This document shows positions 1 to 6,267 of a stretch of DNA of 8,003 bases, piece by piece. Numbering within the stretch: the first letter of the stretch is position 1; every line of letters begins with the position of its first letter. The stretch comes from Lachnospiraceae bacterium UBA3645 (GTDB lineage: Bacteria; Bacillota; Clostridia; Lachnospirales; Lachnospiraceae), in contig DFKM01000165.1 in assembly GCA_002373555.1 (NCBI GenBank), positions 1 to 8,003 on the forward strand, in the 5' to 3' direction. Made by a program: the position numbers and the translations under genes. Under the pieces are notes generated by a model. It made no database searches, was not told where the DNA came from, and saw only the letters and a program-made list of their open reading frames with translations.

Positions 1-475
1 CTGTCAGTGCGGGGTTCAGTCCGAGGCCGGCGCCGATGCCGACGAAAGCCAGACCCACGGTAGCCGTTGTGGTCCAGGAAGATCCGCAGGCAAGACCGGT
101 AATGGCGCAGAGGATACAGCCGACCGGCAGGAAAAGTTTGGGGGTAAGGATTCCGAGTCCGTAATAGATCATTGCAGGAATGGTTCCGGCTGCCATGAAG
201 GACGATACCAGGAAACCGACCGTGCAGAGGATCAGGATGGCTTCCAGCGTATTGCTGACACGTTCGATCATGCCGGACAGAATGGACTGGAAGGAATGAC
301 CGCAGATCACGCCGATCACACAGGCAACACACATGGAAACGACCAGCGGCATATGTGCGTCTACATATGCCTTGTCAACGTTCAGGCAGTAAAGCATGAG
401 GCCCGCCATTGTAAGAATGGGGATCAATGCTTCGATCATGTTGGGCAGACGAACCTGCCGTTCTTTCTTCTCCAT
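1..475 (-). CDS. NhaC-family Na+/H+ antiporter, N-terminal part (cut by window edge)
   Basis: Integral-membrane secondary transporter of the NhaC/ion-transporter type. About 158 residues are visible and the rest, probably around 300 residues, lies beyond position 1. After a short charged N-terminus (MEKKERQVRLPNM) there are hydrophobic segments at about residues 13-30, 40-57, 70-100 and 105-125. These are followed by the small-residue and Ser/Thr-rich motif CGSSWTTTATVGLAF (about 130-145), which matches the G-[ST]-S-W-x-T-x-[AG]-T region of NhaC proteins. The ATG at 475 is supported by an AAAGAGGT ribosome-binding site about 7 nt upstream and by an in-frame TAA two codons before it, which excludes a longer start. 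It follows the BTAD-ATPase regulator gene on the same strand and has its own likely promoter. Family members exchange Na+/H+, and some exchange organic acids such as malate and lactate. A role in moving histidine, urocanate or related ions is inferred from the neighbouring lyases only. Confidence 0.85.
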   Translation of the reverse strand, partial: MEKKERQVRLPNMIEALIPILTMAGLMLYCLNVDKAYVDAHMPLVVSMCVACVIGVICGHSFQSILSGMIERVSNTLEAILILCTVGFLVSSFMAAGTIPAMIYYGLGILTPKLFLPVGCILCAITGLACGSSWTTTATVGLAFVGIGAGLGLNPALT

Positions 476-598
476 ACATTACACCTCTTTCTTATTGGGA
501 TAATACATATTTGTAACTAACCTTTTGCAGCTGTGTCCGGTATTTCTTCCCCCCTTCACTCCTTTCCTGCGGACAGATCAGTGTTCCGTGCTAATATG

Positions 599-666
599 AT
601 TATATTTTAACGGTCAAACGTCAAAAAAGTGTACTTTTTTCATGTCTTTTTTATAATTGCGTCAAA
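599..666 (-). promoter_or_regulatory. Promoter of the NhaC-like gene with TTTGAC heptamer repeats
   Basis: Reading the minus strand, a perfect TATAAT (-10) lies at 604-599. Upstream are three copies of the heptamer TTTGAC[G/C], at 666-660, 625-619 and 618-612. The last two abut each other, and the downstream one ends 7 nt before the -10. The TTGACG inside the middle copy would serve as a -35, but its spacer is only 14 nt, which is short for sigma-A and suggests activator dependence. SARP/BTAD regulators are known to bind direct heptamer repeats about 8 bp upstream of the -10, and such a regulator is encoded just upstream. The classic 11- or 22-bp repeat spacing is absent, so the assignment to that regulator is only inference. 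The predicted leader to the ATG at 475 is about 115 nt. Apart from these sites the 476-706 gap shows no gene. Confidence 0.5.
623..640. promoter_or_regulatory. 18-bp palindrome, candidate operator
   Basis: Perfect inverted repeat with 8-bp arms, AAAAAAGT (623-630) and ACTTTTTT (633-640), separated by only 2 nt (GT). The tiny centre argues against an RNA hairpin and for a dimeric protein-binding site. It starts within the last bases of the middle TTTGAC heptamer and lies just upstream of the probable promoter of the NhaC-like gene. No known regulator consensus is recognised. Confidence 0.35.
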
Positions 667-706
667 TTTATTTTGTTTTTTTTGTTCTTTTTTCAAAGTT
701 TTCCTG

Positions 707-2686
707 TTACCCGAGATCCCCGGATATGACGGTCGCGTCTGTCTCGACCTTATATTCCTGACGGTACTGGTCGGCAAGCGCCCGCTCCCCGGCCTTTTCG
801 AACTGGTAAATGATGAACGGCAGATGCTCCAGCCACCGTTTGTTGTTCTTTAATTTTTCATAGGCCTTTGCGACGAGATAATGCATATGTCTGCGTTTCG
901 CGAGCGGCTGGTCATTGTAAACGTATTCTTTATAATACTGATGGCGGAATTCATAGGCCAGATATTCGCCGGCCACAAGCTCCTGCACGATCCGGTGCTT
1001 TTCAAGCGCTTCCAGCTCTTCGAGGAGCGACAGTCTGTCCATGTCCACCAGGATCTCCAGTTCATAAAGCTCCGCATGCTCCATGAAGATCGATAGCGCA
1101 CACAGGATCTGTTTCTGCACAGGCGTAATGTTGCGCAGCCTCGCCCGGACGATATATTCGCTCTTCGGCGGGATCGAGCCGGAATCCCAGCCCTCGTCCC
1201 GGATCATATTCAGAAGATCCATCAGGAACATCGCGTTGCCTTCCGTCCGCTGCCAGATCTTCGAGGCCATGATGCCGGCGTTCCCGGCCGGGATCTCGCT
1301 TCGGATGATCTCCGCGGTCTCCTCTTCGGTAAACGGCAGAAGCTTCATGAACCGGACCAGTTCCCGCCGTTCAGCCCGCCGCAGGAAATCCAGATTGCTC
1401 TCCTCTTCGCCGGTCCTGTAGGTGGCGATAAAGCAGAACTTGCCTTCCAGTTCCAGCACGAGCCGCCAGAGCAGCTGTCTGCTCAGATCATCCATCCACT
1501 GGATATCATCGATAAACAGCACGATCCTTCGTTTTCCGGTGATCTCGCGGAACATGGAGATCACACTGTCCTCCCAGATCGCATAGGTCGACGCGCCGAA
1601 AACAGCCGGTCTCTCCTCCTGTTTCAGATACCGGTCGGAGAACAGCTGGTGCAGAAGTTCCTGATTGTCCTTCGAGAGATGGAGTCTTCCTTCATCATCA
1701 TATTTTTCAAGCCATTTGAACCATTCCCGGAAAGCCTTCAGATAATAGGCCTTCTCCGTCTCATAGCAGTGCGTCAGGAAATACATGGTCCTCTGGCCGG
1801 GCGCCATCTTGGACATGTGCGTCAGCAGGGCGGTCTTTCCGACGCCGAGCTCTCCCGTGATCACCACGGATACGGAGGAACTGCCGGCGCTGAACCTGTC
1901 CAGGCTCCTCCCGAGATCATAGATCTCCGGATATCTGCAGTAGAAACGTTTTTCCGGCATGGCGCCCGTCCCGGTATCATTCTCCTTCAGCCGGAAGATC
2001 TGCCGGTAAAGGGACGCAAGCTCTTCGCCGGGTTCCTCCTCCAGCTCCTTCCGGATCAGCTCCTGATAATCCTGGTAGGCCTGGATCGCCATGTTGTACT
2101 GTCCGCACGCGGAATATGCCTCCATGGTTTCTTTGATGACATGCTCTTCATACGGTTCGAGCTTATGCCAGGCCATCAGCGTCTCGTGCAGTTTTTTCAC
2201 ATCCCGCACACGCACCGCATCCGGGATCAGTTTTCTCGCGGCGGCGCGGCACCGTTCCTTCAGCTCCAGCCTGCGTTCGTTCACCCAGTCATCGAACCCG
2301 GGGGCCCCTTTTACATAAAAATACTGGAGGAATTCCTTCCCCTGAAGAAGAAGTTCTTCCTCCGGAAGATCAGCGTCTTCGATAAAAACAGCATCGGCAT
2401 CCAGATACAGCCGGTTCTGTCCCTCGGCCTTGACCGGTTCCACCGGCAGCACCTTCTTCAGCTCGTACAGTGCCTGCCGCAGGTTCTTCCTTCCGGTCTG
2501 CTCGTCGCAGTCTTCCCAGAAGACATTGATCAGCTCATCCCGCAGCGCGCTCTTATTGACGCAAAGATAATAGAAGATCCCCTCCGCTTTCCTGTAAGGG
2601 AAATGGATCCTCTCCTTTTCATCACCGATAAATACGCCGGGGGTACCGAACAGAACGACTTTTATATGATTTCCGACATCGGACAT
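707..2686 (-). CDS. AfsR/SARP-like transcriptional regulator with BTAD and AAA ATPase domains
   Basis: Cytoplasmic transcription activator of the BTAD-ATPase type, 659 residues from the chosen start. Residues about 8-90 form an OmpR-like winged helix (FPYRKAEGIFYYL, then RKNLRQALYELKKVL). Residues about 95-235 form the all-helical bacterial transcriptional activator domain, ending in KELEEEPGEELASLYRQI. Residues about 250-495 form an AAA/STAND-type NTPase with Walker A GELGVGKTALL (278-288) and Walker B RIVLFIDDIQWMDD (387-400). A helical or winged segment follows to the end. There is no long TPR array and no C-terminal LuxR helix-turn-helix, so it is shorter than AfsR. The ATG at 2686 is preferred over a TTG at 2701 because GGAGA sits 6 nt before the ATG and the TTG has no good site. 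A strong promoter lies upstream. Its position between the lyase pair and the NhaC-like gene suggests control of one or both. The ligand is unknown. Confidence 0.87.
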   Translation of the reverse strand: MSDVGNHIKVVLFGTPGVFIGDEKERIHFPYRKAEGIFYYLCVNKSALRDELINVFWEDCDEQTGRKNLRQALYELKKVLPVEPVKAEGQNRLYLDADAVFIEDADLPEEELLLQGKEFLQYFYVKGAPGFDDWVNERRLELKERCRAAARKLIPDAVRVRDVKKLHETLMAWHKLEPYEEHVIKETMEAYSACGQYNMAIQAYQDYQELIRKELEEEPGEELASLYRQIFRLKENDTGTGAMPEKRFYCRYPEIYDLGRSLDRFSAGSSSVSVVITGELGVGKTALLTHMSKMAPGQRTMYFLTHCYETEKAYYLKAFREWFKWLEKYDDEGRLHLSKDNQELLHQLFSDRYLKQEERPAVFGASTYAIWEDSVISMFREITGKRRIVLFIDDIQWMDDLSRQLLWRLVLELEGKFCFIATYRTGEEESNLDFLRRAERRELVRFMKLLPFTEEETAEIIRSEIPAGNAGIMASKIWQRTEGNAMFLMDLLNMIRDEGWDSGSIPPKSEYIVRARLRNITPVQKQILCALSIFMEHAELYELEILVDMDRLSLLEELEALEKHRIVQELVAGEYLAYEFRHQYYKEYVYNDQPLAKRRHMHYLVAKAYEKLKNNKRWLEHLPFIIYQFEKAGERALADQYRQEYKVETDATVISGDLG

Positions 2687-2692
2687 ATCTTT

Positions 2693-2697
2693 TCTCC
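2693..2697 (-). promoter_or_regulatory. Ribosome-binding site that decides the regulator start
   Basis: On the minus strand GGAGA lies at 2697-2693, 6 nt before the ATG at 2686. It falls inside the alternative 5-residue extension that would begin with TTG at 2701, which favours the shorter 659-residue protein. Confidence 0.7.
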
Positions 2698-2758
2698 GCA
2701 AAAGCCTTCAGACACATATCATTATGAGAACATTCGCATAAAGCAATACTATATTCAG

Positions 2759-2787
2759 ATTATATCAGCATCAAACCGACAAGTCAA
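2759..2787 (-). promoter_or_regulatory. Sigma-A promoter of the BTAD-ATPase regulator
   Basis: Minus strand: -35 TTGACT at 2787-2782, a 17-nt spacer, and a perfect -10 TATAAT at 2764-2759. Transcription would begin near 2752, giving a leader of about 65 nt to the ATG at 2686. The near-consensus elements suggest substantial basal expression. The promoter sits immediately after the terminator of the lyase genes, so the regulator appears to be a separate transcription unit. Confidence 0.75.
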
Positions 2788-2802
2788 TTAGTCTGACCTC
2801 TA

Positions 2803-2842
2803 CAAAACGAGAAGACAGGCGCCAGCAGGCGCCCGTCTTCTC
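2803..2842 (-). terminator. Rho-independent terminator of the ammonia-lyase genes
   Basis: In the minus-strand transcript a 15-bp stem (2842-2828 with 2823-2809) closes a 4-nt loop (UGCU) and is followed by GUUUUGU (2808-2802). The only non-Watson-Crick position, 2834/2817, is a G-U pair in the minus transcript but an A-C mismatch on the plus strand, which supports this direction. It begins 47 nt after the stop of the downstream lyase. The rest of the 2702-2889 gap holds only the regulator promoter. Confidence 0.88.
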
Positions 2843-2889
2843 CCTTATTCTGAAATTTTCAAGCTGTTCTTTGTTTCAAAGATCTTCTT

Positions 2890-4440
2890 TCAGCTCAGAG
2901 AACCGATCTCACCGACAGCCGCTTCCACGCGCTCGATGATCGTCTCGTTCGTGATCACGGATTCGCAGCGGTTGATGTCATCATACAGCGGACGGTCCTC
3001 GACCAGCTTGTCGCAGACCTCACGGATCACATCGTAAGCTTCCTTGGTTCCCTTGCCGAGGAACTCCGGTCCGTATCCGAGATTCTTCAGAAGATCCACT
3101 GCCTGGCAGCCGCACATCAGTTCCATGGCCAGCACACGTCTTACATGTCTCATGATATCGCCGGCCTTTCTGGCTGCGATGGTACCCATGCTGACATGGT
3201 CTTCCTGGTTCGCGGAAGAAGGAATGGAGTCTACGCTCGCGGGATGCGCAAGCACCTTATTCTCGGAAACAAGCGCTGCAGCGGAATACTGTACGATCAT
3301 GAAACCGGAGTTCAGGCCGCCTTTTTCGACCAGGAAGGCCGGGAATCCGCCGATCGCGGGGTTGACCAGACGCTCGATCCGGCGCTCGGAGATATTGGCA
3401 AGCTCGGAAAGCGCGATGCCGAGGAAGTCAAAGGCCAGTGCCATGGGCTGTCCGTGGAAGTTTCCGCCGGAGATGCCTTCCTGTGTGTCGGTGAAGATGA
3501 TGGGGTTGTCCGTGACGGAGTTCATCTCGGTCTCGACGCGCTTCTTCACATAGCGGATGGCATCGCGGCTGGCGCCGTGGACAACAGGTGCGCAGCGGAG
3601 AGAATAGCCGTCCTGCACTCTGATCTCGCCCTGGCGGGTCGTATTTTTGCTGCCCTCGAGCAGTGTTCTGATATCCTTCGCGGATTCGATCTGTCCGATA
3701 TGGGGACGGACCTCATGCAGACGGGGATCCAGCGCGTCAATGACGCCGCGGTTCGCTTCGAAGCTCATGGCCGCAGCGATCTCAGCGGTCTTCAGGATCT
3801 GGATCGCGTCATACAGGGTCAGCGCGCCGACAGAGGTCATGGCCTGTGTGCCGTTGATCAGCGCAAGGCCTTCCTTGGAGGTCAGCTCGATGGTAGGGAT
3901 GCCTGCCTGCAGCATGGCGTGGGAGCCGGCCATACGGAAGCCGTTGAATTCCGCTTCGCCGAGGCCGATCATCGGAAGCACCATGTGGGCCAGCGGGCAG
4001 AGGTCGCCGGAAGCGCCGAGAGAGCCCTTCTGGGGAATGATCGGGGTAACGCCGCGGTTCAGCATGGCGATGATGGTCTGCACGGTCTCCAGTCTCGCAC
4101 CGGAGAAACCCTTCGCGAGGTTGTTGACGCGGAGGAGCATGATGCCTCTGGCCACATCTCTGGGGAAAGGATCGCCGGCGCCGACAGCGTGGGTGACGAT
4201 CAGGTTTCTCTGCAGCTGCTTGCACTCGTCATGGGAGATCGTGACATCACTGAATTTTCCGAATCCGGTGGTGATACCGTAGACGACCCTGTCTTCCGCG
4301 ACAAGATCATCGACGACTTTGCGGCAGGCCAGGATCTTTTCCTTGGCTTCGTCTGCCAGCGCTACGGGAGCATTCTGACGGCATACGGCAACCAGATCTT
4401 CCAGTGTCAGGTCATTTCCGGTAATGATTACTTTTTTCAT
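2890..4440 (-). CDS. Histidine/aromatic ammonia-lyase with intact MIO triad (HAL-1)
   Basis: Cytosolic MIO-dependent ammonia-lyase, 516 residues, normal length for HAL. It would deaminate an amino acid, probably L-histidine to urocanate plus ammonia. The cofactor triad Ala143-Ser144-Gly145 is intact in GSLGASGDLCPLAH. Other expected active-site residues are present: Tyr54 (YGITTGFG), His84 (THAVGAG), Asn196 (LINGTQ), Gln276, Tyr279 and Arg282 (QDGYSLRC), Phe328 (GGNFHG) and Glu413 (QEDHVSMG). The Thr-His pair at 83-84 and the Glu resemble HAL (Ser-His) rather than TAL (His-Leu) or PAL (Phe-Leu). Departures from typical hutH, judged from memory, are Thr57 for the Asn of YGxNTGFG and Cys-Ala-Pro-Val where Pro-Gln is usual, so this may be a divergent subfamily with another substrate. 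The ATG at 4440 has AAGGTG 5 nt upstream. It lies 81 bp after its paralogue, probably in one operon, and ends at a strong terminator. Confidence 0.9.
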   Translation of the reverse strand: MKKVIITGNDLTLEDLVAVCRQNAPVALADEAKEKILACRKVVDDLVAEDRVVYGITTGFGKFSDVTISHDECKQLQRNLIVTHAVGAGDPFPRDVARGIMLLRVNNLAKGFSGARLETVQTIIAMLNRGVTPIIPQKGSLGASGDLCPLAHMVLPMIGLGEAEFNGFRMAGSHAMLQAGIPTIELTSKEGLALINGTQAMTSVGALTLYDAIQILKTAEIAAAMSFEANRGVIDALDPRLHEVRPHIGQIESAKDIRTLLEGSKNTTRQGEIRVQDGYSLRCAPVVHGASRDAIRYVKKRVETEMNSVTDNPIIFTDTQEGISGGNFHGQPMALAFDFLGIALSELANISERRIERLVNPAIGGFPAFLVEKGGLNSGFMIVQYSAAALVSENKVLAHPASVDSIPSSANQEDHVSMGTIAARKAGDIMRHVRRVLAMELMCGCQAVDLLKNLGYGPEFLGKGTKEAYDVIREVCDKLVEDRPLYDDINRCESVITNETIIERVEAAVGEIGSLS

Positions 4441-4521
4441 ATCTGCACCTTTCTTTCATGGAAAAATGTATTGATTCGGGCGGATCCTCGATCCTGTCCG
4501 GGTTGATTCTTATCTGTCTTT

Positions 4522-6054
4522 TCAGGCTTTGACGGCCTCTTCCACGCGGCGGATGATCGATTCATCGATGATAACGGCTTCACAGTTGTTGATGTCGCCG
4601 TAAAGCGGTCTGTCCTCGACCAGTCTCGCGCATACTTCGCGGATCGTCCTGTAGGCTTCTCCGGTACCCTTTCCGAGCATTTCCGCTCCGTATCCGAGAT
4701 TGCCGAGCAGATCGATCGCCTGGCAGCCGCACATCAGTTCCATCGCCAGGATCCTGCGGACATTCCGCATGATCTCGCCGGCCTTTCTTGCGGAGATCGT
4801 GCCCATGCTGACATGGTCTTCCTGGCTGGCTGTCGTCGGGATGCTGTCTACACCGGCCGGATGCGCGAGCACCTTGTTTTCCGATACCAGCGCCGCAGCC
4901 GAATACTGCACGATCATGAAGCCGGAGTTCAGGCCGCCTTTCTCGACCAGGAACGGCGGGAAGCCGCCGATCGCGGGATTGACGAGACGCTCGATGCGGC
5001 GTTCGGAGATGTTGCCGAGTTCCGCGACCGCAATGCCCAGAAAATCAAAGGCCATGGCCATGGGCTCTCCGTGGAAGTTGCCGCCCGTGATCGCCTCTTC
5101 CGTATCCGGGAAGATGATCGGATTATCCGTCACGGAGTTCATTTCGATCTCCACACGTTTTCTGATATAGCGGATCGCATCTCTGGTCGCGCCGTGTACG
5201 ATAGGCGCACACCGCAGTGCGTAGCCGTCCTGCACCCTGATCTCGCCCTGGCGGGTGATGTTTCCGGAGCCCTCCAGCATCATGGCAAGCGCTTTCGCGG
5301 ATTCCTGCTGTCCAGGATGTTTTCTGGTCTCATGGAGCCTCGGATCCAGCGCGTCCAGAACGCCGCGGTTCGCTTCGAAGCTGATGGCAGCGGCGATTTC
5401 CGCCGTCTTCATGATCTGGAAGGAATCATATAACGCAAGCGCGCCGACTGCCGTCATGGTCTGCGTCCCGTTGATCAGCGCAAGGCCTTCCTTATACATC
5501 AGCTCAACGACGGGAATGCCGGCCTGCTTCATGGCCAGCTCACCGGCCATCTTATGCCCGCCGATCTCGGCTTCGCCGAGTCCGATCATCGGCAGTACCA
5601 GGTGTGCTAAAGGCGCCAGATCGGAAGAACCGAGGGAGCCCTTCTGCGGGATCACCGGCGTGACATCCTTATTCAGCATATCGACCAGCGTCTGTACGGT
5701 CTCCAGTCTGCAGCCGGAATAGCCCTTGGCCAGGCTGTTCACCAGCAGCAGCATGATCGCTCTGGCTTCATCGCGCTTGAACGGATCACCTGTACCGACG
5801 GCATGCGTCAGGATCAGGTTCTTCTGCATCTGCCGGCATTCATCGGGCGTGAGCGCTGTTTCGCTGTACCCCGAAATGCCCGTGGTCACGCCATAGACGA
5901 CCTTTTTCTCTGCCACGAGTTTTTCAACGATCTTTCTGGATGCGGTAATGCGCGCCTTTGCATCCTTGTCCAGTCTGACTGCCGCATTCTCCCGGCTGAC
6001 CGCCACCAGATCCTCGATTGTCAGATCGCTGCCTGTAATGATAATAGTTTTCAT
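4522..6054 (-). CDS. Ammonia-lyase paralogue with a defective MIO triad (HAL-2)
   Basis: Second member of the HAL/PAL/TAL family, 510 residues, clearly homologous to HAL-1 (91 of the first 140 residues identical by hand alignment). Most active-site residues are present: Tyr54, His84, Asn195, Gln275, Tyr278, Arg281, Phe327 and Glu412. At the cofactor loop it reads GSLGSSDLAPLAH where HAL-1 reads GSLGASGDLCPLAH. One codon is missing, so no Ala-Ser-Gly, Ser-Ser-Gly or Thr-Ser-Gly triad exists. The segment following the catalytic Tyr also differs: TTGISGYSETALTP replaces TTGFGKFSDVTISH. MIO formation is therefore doubtful, and the protein may be a pseudoenzyme, a partner subunit, or a lyase with another chemistry. 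The frame is otherwise intact and the conserved blocks are kept, so it does not look like a decaying pseudogene. The ATG at 6054 has AGGAGA 8 nt upstream. The 81-bp gap to HAL-1 has no convincing terminator, only a weak 5-bp stem (GGATC/GATCC) and a repeated TTGATTC. Confidence 0.87.
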   Translation of the reverse strand: MKTIIITGSDLTIEDLVAVSRENAAVRLDKDAKARITASRKIVEKLVAEKKVVYGVTTGISGYSETALTPDECRQMQKNLILTHAVGTGDPFKRDEARAIMLLLVNSLAKGYSGCRLETVQTLVDMLNKDVTPVIPQKGSLGSSDLAPLAHLVLPMIGLGEAEIGGHKMAGELAMKQAGIPVVELMYKEGLALINGTQTMTAVGALALYDSFQIMKTAEIAAAISFEANRGVLDALDPRLHETRKHPGQQESAKALAMMLEGSGNITRQGEIRVQDGYALRCAPIVHGATRDAIRYIRKRVEIEMNSVTDNPIIFPDTEEAITGGNFHGEPMAMAFDFLGIAVAELGNISERRIERLVNPAIGGFPPFLVEKGGLNSGFMIVQYSAAALVSENKVLAHPAGVDSIPTTASQEDHVSMGTISARKAGEIMRNVRRILAMELMCGCQAIDLLGNLGYGAEMLGKGTGEAYRTIREVCARLVEDRPLYGDINNCEAVIIDESIIRRVEEAVKA

Positions 6055-6099
6055 TTCGTTCTTCTCCTGTCAGATGTGAAAACGAACTTTTACACATTT

Positions 6100-6163
6100 A
6101 CAGTTTCTGCTCTTATTTTATGCCGGCCTCGTCAGTAAATCGTCTTAAAAGTGACAGTTTCTG
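6100..6163 (-). promoter_or_regulatory. Upstream region of the lyase pair with a 10-bp direct repeat
   Basis: On the minus strand CAGAAACTGT occurs twice, at 6163-6154 and 6109-6100, 54 bp apart (about five helical turns). Between them lies a possible -10, TAAAAT (6120-6115), with no recognisable -35 at the proper distance. The layout fits an activator- or repressor-controlled promoter for the HAL-2/HAL-1 genes, but the -10 is weak and the repeats could be chance. The TTTGAC heptamers seen before the NhaC-like gene are absent here. Confidence 0.3.
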
Positions 6164-6170
6164 AAAAAAA

Positions 6171-6265
6171 ATGAAAAATAGCCCATGGGGACAGGCACCG
6201 CGGGTTACAGAACGTCGAAACGTTTTGTAACCCGCGGTGCCTGTCCCCATGGGCTATTTTTTCAT
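6171..6265. repeat. 95-bp long hairpin: REP-like palindromic element and bidirectional terminator
   Basis: Arms 6171-6214 and 6221-6265 pair almost completely around a 6-nt loop (TCGAAA). The only defects are one G-T wobble (6210/6225) and one bulged base (6262). A further TCTGAA/TTCAGA pair (6160-6165 with 6267-6272) extends it after an internal loop, reaching the stop codon of the cation exporter. Both sides carry T-runs in the direction of exit: CTATTTTTT on the plus strand, and CTATTTTTCATTTTTTTT on the minus strand. It can therefore terminate transcription both ways, and it serves the exporter gene ending at 6268. The arm contains smaller self-palindromes (CCCATGGG, CCGCGG) and the core GGGGACAGGCACC. 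From memory, this core resembles dispersed palindromic repeats linked to REP-associated (Y1) transposases. Copy number cannot be judged from one window. Confidence 0.85.
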
Positions 6266-6267
6266 AT

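Noticed and set aside
479..508. A 9-codon leader frame (M-Y-Y-P-N-K-K-E-V) ending just before the NhaC-like start
   Set aside because: It has no convincing ribosome-binding site and no run of regulatory codons or attenuator hairpins, so it is probably chance.
2687..2701. TTG start for the regulator giving five extra residues
   Set aside because: The GGAGA site lies inside this extension and fits the ATG at 2686; the TTG has only a weak upstream site.
1649..2791. A 380-codon open frame on the plus strand opposite the regulator
   Set aside because: It overlaps a well-supported BTAD-ATPase gene and its promoter, and the translation has no family-like features.
3145..4506. A 453-codon open frame on the plus strand, antisense to HAL-1
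   Set aside because: It mirrors a strongly conserved lyase gene, shows no recognisable domain, and similar long antisense frames occur opposite the regulator (1649-2791) and the exporter (6301-7455). This is the expected effect of GC-biased codon use.
4441..4521. Possible terminator between the two lyase genes (GGATC-GAG-GATCC)
   Set aside because: A 5-bp stem without a following T-run is too weak; co-transcription is more likely.
4522..6054. HAL-2 as a pseudogene
   Set aside because: The frame is full length, the ribosome-binding site is good and all other catalytic blocks are conserved, so the missing codon looks like a retained change rather than decay.
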